NCBI GenBank assembly: GCA_015680685.1 | Contig: MNCI01030955.1 | Coordinates: 66,272-128,271 of the forward strand | Reading direction: 5' to 3' | Length of the DNA: 62,000 nt | Source: Gnetum montanum | Lineage: Eukaryota; Streptophyta; Gnetopsida; Gnetales; Gnetaceae | Shown: one piece after another, positions 22,284-31,003 of the stretch | Numbering within the stretch: the first letter of the stretch is position 1 | Layout of the letters: each line of letters opens with the position of its first letter | The notes under the pieces: model-generated | Seen by the model: the letters and a program-made list of their open reading frames with translations, nothing else | Told to the model about the DNA's origin: nothing | Databases searched by the model: none | Program-made: the position numbers and the translations under genes

Positions 22284-23330
22284 CCAAACCCAAGGAGGTT
22301 ATGGTAATTGTCTCAGGGGGTAATGAGGCTAACCTCCTCTTTAAATATGGTGAGGTTGATGAGTTACAACATTGGTTATGCAATGGGGCCCCAGCAACAA
22401 TTTTCCAGAATATTTAGGAGGCCGAGCTCCTAGATCTCCTTTTGGCTATGAACTAAAGCATTCTAGTAGTGGAAATGGTTACCCTTGTCGATTCCTTCAT
22501 ATAAAGTGTTGACCACTTTTGCACATGATTTCACAATGTGCGAGTGGTCTTTGAGATCACCGATGACCTTTTTTCATATCTATTTAGTGTTCCTTCTAAT
22601 GGTTTACCCATGGGTGAAAAGATTAGTAAGGATCTAAATCATCGAGGAGACATCAAAGAATGGCTGGGCACTGACAAGGATCGCAAGGGCATTTATATGA
22701 AAAAGGTCAAATTGGAGGTAGCCCAACATATTTACCCTATATTTCAGGCTTGTGCTTTTCCTAAGCTACTTTCCCAAGGAAAAATTCTTAGGGTAGAGCA
22801 AGCTTGGATTATGAGGGATGTAATGGAAGAGGGGACACGATATAACTGGGCTAAGTATCTTGCAAAAGGCTTATGGGCTGAAATGATCCAACTACGTGGC
22901 AAACTTGATGCATGTTTTCATGTGCATTTTGCATTTTTCATAGCATGTTTATGTAGGTTTGCCAAATTTTTGGTGGTCTGGGAGAATGGGATCTGGGTGA
23001 TGCAAGACCGTACCCAGGTATCCAAACCATGGATCCACCACATATTCCACACCACTCAATCTCAAGACCCTCCAGAGGCTATTGGGGAGTCTTTTTCCAT
23101 GACCACCAAAGATCAAGTAGGATCATCCTTTCGTAAACATGATAGCTTTGGAGAGGCTCCCCACACCAACACAGGCAATGTAGTGAGGGGGGCACATCCT
23201 ATTGCAAAAACAATAAATTCAAATTTGCAAATTAAGGAGCCTCATCTTGCAAAGGAACCCTCATGTACGATCGAACGAAGGGGCAAAAGGCTACACATCA
23301 GAGTTCACAATGTGTGATCTAAGCTCGTTG
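22284..23330 (+). pseudogene. Exon 4 of the antisense gene, element C (259-codon open stretch)
   Basis: An open segment (22538-23317) covers most of the exon. It contains VVFEITDDLFSYLFSV, IKEWLG, PIFQACAFPKLLSQGKI, EGTRYNWAKYLA, HVHFAFF and QVSKPWIHHIF. The D and E copies align through all of these (for D: NMDISKGLFYDLFDV, VLEWLGAN, FRSCVFSKLLSQ, KGTKFDWVATLA, HMHFAFF, QLSRPWIGNIY). The shared pattern of hydrophobic and aromatic positions in three decayed copies shows that this was a real protein domain. The tail is Ser/Thr/Lys-rich and poorly conserved. The exon ends GTTG/GTGAGT at 23330. The function is unknown. Confidence 0.65.
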
Positions 23331-23409
23331 GTGAGTATCCCTTAGCTAACTTATTTGCTGCTTTTTTTTCATGCATGTATGTTGGACTAGTATCCTATCC
23401 TTGACTTAT

Positions 23410-23748
23410 GCTTGGTATATGAGGAAGAGATCTTTGTTTCCAAAGAAGAGACCCTTACTACAAAAGAGGAGGCTCCTACCATGAAAGAGGAGGCCCTTGC
23501 TATAGAAGAGGAGGCTCCTTCCATGGAAGAGAAGGCCCCTGCTACAGAAGAGGAGGCCCCTGCTATAGAGGAACCTTTTGCAAATAGTGTCCCACAACTT
23601 GAGGGGCACAGGATAGTAGAGGAAGCTGCTACACTCTTAATGCAGCTTGAAGAAGAGGGGTTGCATTTTGAGGATGGTGAGTTTACTGGTTTGTTTAACA
23701 GTGTGCCAATGGGTGATCCTCCAACTCTCACCCCTGAGGATTTGCTGG
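23410..23748 (+). pseudogene. Exon 5 of the antisense gene: Glu-rich repeat tract (element C)
   Basis: The open frame reads a run of about nine EE-containing units of 6-8 residues (KEEAPTM, KEEALAI, EEEAPSM, EEKAPAT and so on). It continues into a less repetitive acidic stretch (LHFEDGEFTGLFNSV) and a donor TTTGCTGG/GTAGAAG. In D and E the same exon is short and non-repetitive (DDLDTLFSE, then EEKEEVP in D) and aligns with the end of this one. The acidic repeat therefore expanded in the C lineage. It could be a disordered acidic linker. Confidence 0.6.
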
Positions 23749-24129
23749 GTAGAAGCTTTGCACTACCATTTATGTTATCCTCTCACTTTCCCTCTTTTCT
23801 CTTATCCTCTTCTATTTTTTTGTTTTCTTGTTTTCCTCTCCCTTTTCTTCCTTTTTTTTATAATGCTAATGTGATTTATTGTGTAGTGGATACTACTTCT
23901 ACTAAGGGCCCTAAGTCTTCATCTACTTTCACCTATAGCCATGGGCGAAAACCTCAGATAAGTTTGCCTTTATGGAAGGTGTAGTAGATTACATGATTGA
24001 CCACCTAAAGCAAATTGACCCTGAGATAGGTATGTTAGGGATATCACATTTGCTTTTTATGTTCCATTTTTGCCATCATTTTATGACTAACGTTTCCTTG
24101 TTTTTGGTATAACAACTTCATGACTTAAA

Positions 24130-24926
24130 TGGGATCCAAAATAGGAAATTGAAGTCAGAGCTATGTCTAAACTCCCTATAGAGGTAATAGAGGTATCTCA
24201 TCATGTATATGATGAGGCAAGAAAATATGCACTATACTCAGAATGATCACTATGGGAGTGTAAATGCATCAATGAAGATCTCTTTCAGAAACTTGAAAAA
24301 GAAATAGTGAGTCAAGTAGCTGAACTAGAAGACCTATGATACCAAAATGAATTCCTAATGGCTTGTGAAAATTCAAATGGCAGTTGGTGTATGGCCGTAA
24401 TTGATTATGCCAGATATTGGTTGGCTGTAAGGGGCAAAAATGAGGCCACACGTGAAGTAATCGAACAACATCTATGAATGGATCTCTTGGCCTAGAAGAA
24501 TCAAGATTGGAAATATTATAGTGCTAAAGTATATGAATGGGGGCAAGCACAAAAGAATCATAAACATATGTATAAAATGGAACGTGCTACTTACCACCAA
24601 AAGCACCAAGATGCATCTATAGAATGGAAAGGTCGTGAGCTATTCCTTGATGTGATTGGCACTACCCAGGCCTATGATAAGTTTGCAAAACACTTGGTGA
24701 TTAGTGAATCTTCCAAGAGGGAAATGACCATGCCTTCTAGAGAGGCCACCTTTGCCACGTTTTCTCTAGGGCCACCAGCGTGGATGACTGTGGAGAAAGG
24801 AAAATCTTAGTAGGTGTTGATTTAGGGGAGGAAGACTGGGCTAATTTGAGTGAGGAAGAAATCCTCCAACACTTGGCATCTAGCCTTGATAGAATACCAC
24901 CAGACATGGATGCAGGGCCATCTAAG
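24130..24926 (+). pseudogene. Exon 7 of the antisense gene: probable coiled coil (element C)
   Basis: This exon starts WDPK, as in D (WDPSRDMEID). It is rich in Glu, Lys, Gln and Leu with heptad-like spacing (LFQKLEKEIVSQVAELEDL). It then reads EWGQAQKNHKHMYK, EWKGRELF and, after a frame change, DLGEEDWANLSEEEILQHL before the donor TCTAAG/GTTAGC. D matches near the end as GLGDVDWVNMMED. One double stop after LEDL and a late frame change break it. The role is unknown, and dimerisation is a reasonable guess. Confidence 0.55.
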
Positions 24927-25254
24927 GTTAGCGAAGTCTTTCTTTACTGCAATTTATCTCATGATAGCCTTATGCATTGCCTTGCTCACTCATTGGTTTA
25001 TTATTTTGTTCTTGATTCATGCAAGATCTAGACAAGGATATAGGACCTAGCAGGGTAGTGGATAAAGACATAGGAGAATATCCATAGCCTATTCATTGAT
25101 GTTTTAAAATTTTGACATGTAATCCTTGTGGTTGGACGATGTTATAACTCTAAATGTGAACATAATTTTGGACTATGTATTTGCAGTTTAATGAAAAGTG
25201 AGATGCTTGTATTATTTCCTTTGCTTAATGTTTTTGTTGATGTACTTAGGCCCC

Positions 25255-25600
25255 TTGTGGGCCCCATGCTCTAGTTTAAGGCCATTTTGGATGGTACGAT
25301 AGTTTAAGGCCATTTCGAGCTGTAGCTAGTTTAAGGTCATTCTGGGCCATGGCTAGTTTAAGGCTGTTTTAGGCCGTAGCAAATTTAAGGCCATTTTGGG
25401 CCATGGTTAGTTTAAGGCCATTTCGGGCCATAGTTAGTTTAAGGCCATTTCAGGTCATAGTTATTTTAAGGCCATTTTGGGTCATGGATAGTTAACACAA
25501 ATAGTGGGCTACTAGTTTTAGGCCTTGGCGGGCCATGTGATAGTTTAAAGCCATTTTGGGCAATGGCTAGTTTAAGGCCATTTTGGGCCATAGTGATATA
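25255..25600 (-). repeat. Motif array at intron 5' edge, element C
   Basis: About ten copies of TAGTTTAAGGCCATTTTGGG (plus-strand form) spaced 25-35 bases. They lie between the 3' end of the antisense gene (stop at 25087) and the protease splice donor (25717). Confidence 0.8.
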
Positions 25601-25717
25601 ACTAACATAAAAGGTAAACACAATGCAAAATTGAAAATTTTATAAACAAAAGTGTTAAAAAAAAGAATAAGAGAAGTAAAGTAGGATTATGCCCTAATTG
25701 TGTAATTGTTTCCTAAC

Positions 25718-26548
25718 CTGATGTGGGTTAGGCAGGGCATATGGCCTGGAGGATTTAAAGTGATATTCCTCTAAGTTATCATCAACTATTGAAAAAGGCA
25801 GCTCTGCCCATATAGTTTCTTTATGCAAGCAATCAATTTTGTCTATCTTATCAGTGGGGCAACATTGGGTTTCAACATGGATAGGTGACATGCCTTTGGA
25901 GACTTCTATTTCTAACCCTTGCTCCATGTTTATATTGTTGATAGCCCAAGGGGCTACCTCATCACCAAATATCATCACCTCTCCACCCACATAGGGTAGG
26001 TGGATCTCCTGGTGTATCAATGAAGAGACAACCCTTAGTTGGGCTAACCAAGATCTTCCCAAAATCAAATTGAACCTAGGCATTTCTTCTACCATGATGA
26101 ATTCTGTAGTAGTGGGGAACTGAACCCCTACTACAAAGTTGATAGTGATGATTCCCTTGACCACAACGCATGCCCTATTGAATAACTTCAAATAAGAAGT
26201 TGTCGTGGGATTGATTTCATCCACCATGCCCAACTTGTCAATAGCAGGGAATGGAATTACATTGGTTTCTACCCCATTGTCAATGTGCATCCTACAAATC
26301 TTATATTGACCTACACAAATTGTTATAAACATAGGGGCAGTGGTTACTCGGCCTTTTTCTAGGTTATCTTTAATGGCTTCATCATGAGAAGTCAAGTGAG
26401 TTTCTTGTGGTTCTTCAGCTATAGATAGAAGCATAACGACATGAATTGCTCTTTCCTCTGCTAGCATTTCTTCCTTAACAGGGATAATTGCCATCATGTG
26501 GATCAAATCCTCTTGGTGTGCTACAGAAGTCATTATTAAATTGTACAA
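25718..26548 (-). CDS. Aspartic protease region, end of the gag-pro exon, element C
   Basis: A 284-codon open stretch (26548 to 25694) contains the retroviral-type protease. The catalytic loop is at residues 90-92 (MHIDNGVETNVIPF, D-N-G in place of DTG/DSG), and the second hydrophobic-hydrophobic-Gly signature is at about 160-166 (FNLILGRSW). The N-terminal 60 residues are the gag-protease linker. Near the end, LPNPHQ is followed by GTTAGG, the inferred splice donor at 25717. The seven codons after it, up to the TAA, are probably intronic. It matures Gag-Pol in the particle. It is open but lies in an element with other defects. D has D-D-G at the same point. Confidence 0.8.
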
Positions 26549-26599
26549 GCTTAAAGTTCTAGTTTTTTATTTTAAAGCTTATCTAACCTGTGTAAGTGT

Positions 26600-27751
26600 G
26601 TCCAGAAAGTCTTATGCATTTTTTGGTTGTTTTGTAGTTTTTACTTCCTCCATATGCCCCAAAAGATAAATTCCTTGAAAACATTGTATAAATTTCTGGA
26701 TGGATTCTAATGGTTCTTGTTTGACATTCATGAGTTGGTATAAGGTGACTTCTGGCTTTAAGTTATACTTGAAGTGAGTGACAAATTGACTTAGCAATTC
26801 TTCTAAGGTTGAAATAGACACATGAGAAAGTGTGTGATACCAGTCCAAAGCTTTACCAATCAAGGTCATGGTGAAAACACGACTGCAGTAATAGGGACTC
26901 GGATTGAAACATAACTAAGTGGGAATTGGGATCATCCTTTCCATTGTATTTTGTGAACTAGGGAAGTTGTACCCTAGGAGGTAGTGTAAGCAAAGGGACA
27001 ATAGGACTAATAGGGTCATTATGGTAAAAGTCCACTACTTGGACTATTTTAGAACTAGCAGCTTTAAGCTGCTTGACTTCATCAGTGAGGGTTTGAATAG
27101 GCTAGAAGGCTTGGTCCAGACCTGGGGTTGTTATGGAAGGTTGCGTGGGTTGGACTTCAATGGTACTATTGGAGAAACCATCATTGGTGGTGCTATGGGA
27201 ATGGGTACCTGCCCCATTGCTAGAGTAGCCCATAGCCCTGTAGTTGGCTACACCATATGTGAAGCTTGATACATTTGGGACTGCATATACTGTGGTATCT
27301 GGGATGTCTGAACAATAGGAAAGGATGTTGCTACCCACTATGCAGTTGAGGTTGGAGCTATTGCTAGCAGTGGAATTGGCATGGAAGAGGTAACGGAAAT
27401 AAGGCTCATTTGCAATTGTGATGTAGATATAGTGTGTATGTATGGTAACATAGGCATCACAGATGTTGGTTGCAAAAATTGGATAGATTGTAAAGGAATA
27501 CTAAAGGGAAAGGAGGTTGAAGGTTGTACAGGCTATGGTGTTGATACCATTTGATGACTACTTGCTACCAAGAAAGGTTTGGGCTGTAGAAGCATTGTAG
27601 CCATGACAAAAGAGGCAGAGGGTTGTGACTAGTGTGAAAGAAATAGAGAGGTGGATTGTGAGGCTAAAGCATAGAGTAGGCCACCACCTTCAGAATGGGA
27701 TTCAAAATCCTCTTGCCCATCATGGAGGGGTTCCTCATAGTGAGATGCCAT
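26600..27751 (-). pseudogene. Gag of element C, internally deleted
   Basis: An ATG at 27751 starts MASHYEEPLHDGQEDFES, followed by a Pro/Gln/Ser/Met-rich N-terminal part with stops. The conserved retrotransposon gag core is open at 26869-26612: TLIGKALDWYHTL, LEELLSQFVTHFKYNL and ESIQKFI. After this the sequence jumps within about 60 bases to the LYNLIMTS linker of the protease frame. In D the same two landmarks are about 1.2 kb apart (49880 and 48290), with the C-terminal part of gag between. C therefore lost that part. Confidence 0.75.
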
Positions 27752-28605
27752 GTCTCACTCTTTTGATCCACTCAGTCAAATATGTTGATTCAATATCCAC
27801 TAACACGTTTCAGTGAGTGGTATGATGGCATCAAGAGTAGGAAGGAACTCCCTTCCATTTTGGTGAATAATTTCAAAGTTATGCTTTTCTTCGAATTCCT
27901 GATGCTCTAGCAATACGTTCACTTGGATCTTTGCACATAAGAAGTTATATTGCTCCTCATCATATGTTGTGCATTTAAGAAATTGATGTTGCAGTCGAAG
28001 AAACTACCGTTATGGGCACACTGGGCTAGGTCGTCGCTTAAGAGCCATCACATGTTGTAAGGGATGAGCTATCTTCAAGCTCTAGGTGGCAACTGAGGTG
28101 CTAGGTGGGTTTATCTTTACTGTGTGAAAAAAGGATGTAAGAAGTTAAACAAATTATGAGGAATGGTGGAATACAATAAGTTTTGAGTGAAAACACTTAA
28201 ATAGGTAAGCTGCATTGAAGACAAGCCAAAAATGACAAAGTCTAAAAATGTTGAAAAAGTAGTAACTTGTGCTGTTATGCTTGCTATGCTAGGTGGGACT
28301 GTCATGCTAATAGGGTTGTTATGCTACACTTGTTATACTATACGTGTCACGCTACATGAGACATAGAGAGCTTAATGCAGTACACCATTTTGGGCCTTTT
28401 GTCCTATGGGGTTCCAGGGGAATCATCAATTGGGACCCAACTATACTAACAAAAACATAAACAACCCCTATGTTGGCCTATCATACAGCTACTATTGTAG
28501 TAGGTTCATAGGGGTGTTACGTTTACGCTAGCCCATTGCTAGTGACAGAGGTACAGAAGGCATGCAGGACTACTTGTGGTGCATAGAAGGGACATGGAGG
28601 TTCAA
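27752..28605 (-). other. Leader between primer site and gag, element C
   Basis: Untranslated leader. No domain is seen on either strand, and short open frames on the minus strand (for example 28305-28117) have no counterpart in D. Confidence 0.5.
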
Positions 28606-28623
28606 GTCCTCCTTCTAGCATCA
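28606..28623 (-). other. Primer binding site, element C
   Basis: The minus strand reads TGATGCTAGAAGGAGGAC, five bases from the LTR end at 28629. D has TGGTGCTAGAAGGAGG in the same place, so the ancestral form begins TGG and complements a tRNA ending CTAGCACCA. In C the plus strand further reads GGAGG, TTCAAGT, CCTCC upstream of TTCTAGCA. That is a complete T-arm with 5-bp stem and 7-base loop. I could not assign the tRNA species. Confidence 0.75.
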
Positions 28624-28628
28624 AAAAC

Positions 28629-30674
28629 TATAGTGTCTGAAAACATTGGTGGCTAGAACACTGAGAGGTTGATAGGCACATAATCTAACCCCAAATCCAT
28701 GGGAGGGTCGTGCTGGGGAAAATGGAAATGGGGCACCCTAAATGGTCTGGTTGATCAGTTAGGGACTTACGTGGCGTCCAATAACCATTTGCAAGTGATG
28801 ATTTTAGAGTGTCACACATAGGAGTTGGAATAAGCAGGAACACAACATGCATAACAGTGAGAGAATATCAACGTGCATGCATCATGGAAATAGAAAGAAA
28901 TAGGTACACTAATAGTTTAAAATATATGCTATAGAGAAATAAAATGAGAGTGCAAATGAAGAAATGCACCATCCCAAGATTGGGGGATGTGAATTTTAAT
29001 CAAATGATGTGTACAACTAGCACACAATGTTAGATAGGTACAGTTGGACAACAAGATAATATGGTTACAGTTTTGAGGTCATGGCGAATGTAGTGCTAAC
29101 AAAAAGGAGCTGAAGCTTGTTGGGCTAGTAGTTGCTATGCTGTGCAGGTGCGAGGTATAGGTGTCATGTTCAAGTGCAGGAGTGAGGCAGATATTAGGAA
29201 TGTTCTTAATACTGAGATCTGCTTCTCATCAATCTTCTACTTACTAATTTCTTGCCAATGCCAACCACCAAAGCCAACCCTTAGAATGTCAATTACTAGG
29301 GTACTTATAGAGTCAGGGTTGGAGGGGAGATGTGGTTTGGATGCCACATGTCCTAGGTCCCATGTAGCACAATTGTGAATGTGTCACGTCGATGTGCTAT
29401 GCTCAAAGTGTTACGCCCAATGGTGCTACGCTCTATAGGATAAGAACAGGGACTGAAAATCTACCAAACTGTAACCATATTGCCCGAACCACATGTGCAA
29501 AAATCTAAAAAAATGGCCATGATTTTTACAAAAAAGCCCAAAAAAATGCAACTTGGAGCCTTATGCTCCGGGACTACGTCTTTCCTCCTCTTTCAAGTCA
29601 GGTCACGTGTAGGGACAACTTTGGGGATCAATAGGGTTGAAAAAGCAAAGAAAACTACTGATCTTGGTTTTCAGAGAGATGCCAGAGTTAAAATGAAGGT
29701 CAATGCTAAATTTTGAGGGCTTTTGGAGACATTCAGAAGCCTTTTCCAAGTGTTATGATGTCTACACTACCCAGCGTAATGAAGCATAGTGTGAACACTT
29801 AGAAACATTTTGCAATTTTGGCTTGCTATGTTGTCTACACTGCACAGTGTAGTAGAGCGTAGCACTAATTTTCCAATAAATTTTATCACAAAAATTGAAA
29901 ATATCACTCTGAGATTTAGCAAGGCAAGAAACTTTAGCAATTAGCAACTACATTTTTCATGTTGAAAGAGCCTGATACCTCTTCATTTCATACTTGAGAA
30001 ATTTTTGACCCTTACACTTGTGCTATGCTATCTACGCTATGTAGTGTAGCATAGCATAACATCTAATTTTGAATGAATTTTGACCAAACTTACAATGCTC
30101 TATCATGGGACCCTAATCATGCTCTAAGGATGAAGTAGGACAAGCAACCTTGGAGGTTGAAGAATTGCCAAATGCACCTTTTATGTCTGGTCCAACACTA
30201 AGGAAAATTTTAGTCTTACATGGCCTACTACATTGTCTATGCTATGCATTGTAGTGAAGTGTAATAGGTCCAAAGTTAGAAAATTTTCCAAACTATTTTG
30301 TTTATCCTAAACATTTTTTACAACTCCTAGCCTGGCACCTAAGTGGACTAGCAACTGGAACATGTGTCAAGCTGGGCAAGCTAGAGAGCGTAGTAAGCTT
30401 GATGGCCTAGAAGATAGAAAATTTTCCAAACTGTTCAATCCATCTTCAGTGTCCTTTTTGTGCAAATTGGCCTTGGAAATGGGTGCTATGCTGACTGTGC
30501 CTAGAAGCATAGTAGGTAGACTTAGAAAAAACTTTGTAGACATTAGGACTTTGAGGGTGTCATGATATCCATGTGACATAGCATGGCACCATATTTAGAG
30601 AAATTTCACCTAGGTTTCAATGCTTGGAAAAATTTGATGCTAAGTCATGAGAGCCCGAAATTAGTGGTGTTTCA
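28629..30674 (-). repeat. 5' LTR of element C
   Basis: The LTR is 2,046 bases, sense start TGAAACACCACTAATTTCGG at 30674 and sense end GTTTTCAGACACTATA at 28629. It pairs with 12182-14213. A TATA box, CTCTATAAGTACC, lies on the minus strand at 29309-29301, which puts U3 at about 1.37 kb. It is flanked on the outside by CTTAT (30675-30679). Confidence 0.88.
29301..29309 (-). promoter_or_regulatory. TATA box in the 5' LTR of element C
   Basis: TATAAGTAC on the sense strand, with the same flanks as in the LTR of B at 11791. It is expected to drive the genomic RNA. Confidence 0.65.
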
Positions 30675-30679
30675 CTTAT

Positions 30680-31003
30680 TCTATGTATGTTTCATATTTC
30701 TTGTAGATTTTTAGCATTTTACTTACATTTTTTGCTATTGATGCATCTATTTGCATGTTTGCACCTCTGTTTCACACTTGAAACTTTGACTACGCTCACC
30801 CTCATGAGTACCGTAGACATTGTATAAATACCTTAAAGAACATTTCATCATAGCACTCATAAGTTCCAGTTTGATCAACAAGACTATTCTAGGCACCCTG
30901 CTTTCATTTTCTAGCAAGCCCTCGCGTGGGAGCAGGGTCAAGATTGTGTGACTACAGACCTCTTGGTGTCCTGTTCTAGCCTTTGATGTTTTCAGTCGCT
31001 ATA
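30680..31003 (+). repeat. 3' LTR of element B, second part
   Basis: Continues B's LTR after the CTTAT duplication of C (30675-30679). It ends GATGTTTTCAGTCGCTATA, which matches the sense end of the C LTR (AATGTTTTCAGACACTATA). The following GGGGA (31004-31008) is the candidate target duplication of B, and its partner is outside the window. A TATAAATAC word at about 30824 is internal to the R-U5 side and is probably not the main promoter. Confidence 0.75.

Larger units (their letters stand above)
20280..25087 (+). pseudogene. Antisense intron-bearing gene in the pol intron, element C copy
   Basis: The gene runs opposite to the retrotransposon. Eight exons can be drawn by alignment with the D and E copies and by GT/AG borders: 20280-20383, 21379-21830, about 21905-22170, about 22284-23330, about 23410-23748, 23887-24029, 24130-24926 and 25026-25087. 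The protein starts MVHQSERRHL and ends DKDIGEYP and a stop. Conserved blocks are VETLLP (exon 2), NPPETIHYA (end of exon 2), a Tyr-rich block (exon 3), IKEWLG and FHVHFAFF (exon 4), a Glu-rich tract (exon 5), YMIDHLKQIDPEI (exon 6), and a likely coiled coil with EEDWANL near the end (exon 7). Stops occur in exons 2, 4 and 7, so this copy is probably dead. The phase between exons 1 and 2 does not fit without an indel. I do not recognise the family. It is not gag, envelope or any retroviral domain. Confidence 0.65.
19653..25717 (-). other. Candidate intron between protease and pol, element C (6.1 kb)
   Basis: The sense strand has PHQ encoded by CCACATCAG at the end of the protease frame, followed by GTTAGGAAAC (donor at 25717), and TTTTGCAG at the other end (acceptor 19653). 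Everything between (motif array, antisense gene, motif array, short spacer) lacks sense-strand coding. Ogre elements have a known intron at this exact place between protease and RT, though a much shorter one. Splicing is inferred from sequence. Confidence 0.6.
12182..30674 (-). mobile_element. Element C: complete 18.5 kb Tat/Ogre-like retrotransposon
   Basis: Two LTRs in the same orientation (30674-28629 and 14213-12182), matching CTTAT duplications, primer site and polypurine tract define the element precisely. In sense (minus) order it carries gag (from 27751), protease, a candidate intron of 6.1 kb (25717 to 19653) with an antisense gene, the pol exon (19652 to 16167), a repeat-bearing 3' UTR and the 3' LTR. 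The gag region lacks about 1 kb that D has between the gag core and protease. In a hand alignment of about 170 LTR bases (12241 and 28689 onward) I count about 23 differences, nearly all transitions. The insertion is therefore old. It landed in the 3' LTR of element B. Confidence 0.88.

Noticed and set aside
22538-23317. Host gene standing alone between retroelements
   Set aside because: The same exon with neighbours occurs in D and E at the same place in each element, so it belongs to the retroelement family.
23387-23731. Ser/Ala-rich 114-codon frame on the minus strand
   Set aside because: Mirror image of the Glu-rich repeat of exon 5 (GAG/CTC codons); no independent support.
28561-28623. 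tRNA gene remnant
   Set aside because: Only the T-arm and 3' acceptor strand are present, next to the LTR end, which fits a primer binding site. No D-arm, anticodon arm or 5' acceptor strand is seen upstream.
30820-30832. Second promoter in the tail of the B LTR (TATAAATACC)
   Set aside because: It lies downstream of the conserved TATA at 11791 on the R-U5 side. No counterpart was seen in C, so chance is likely.
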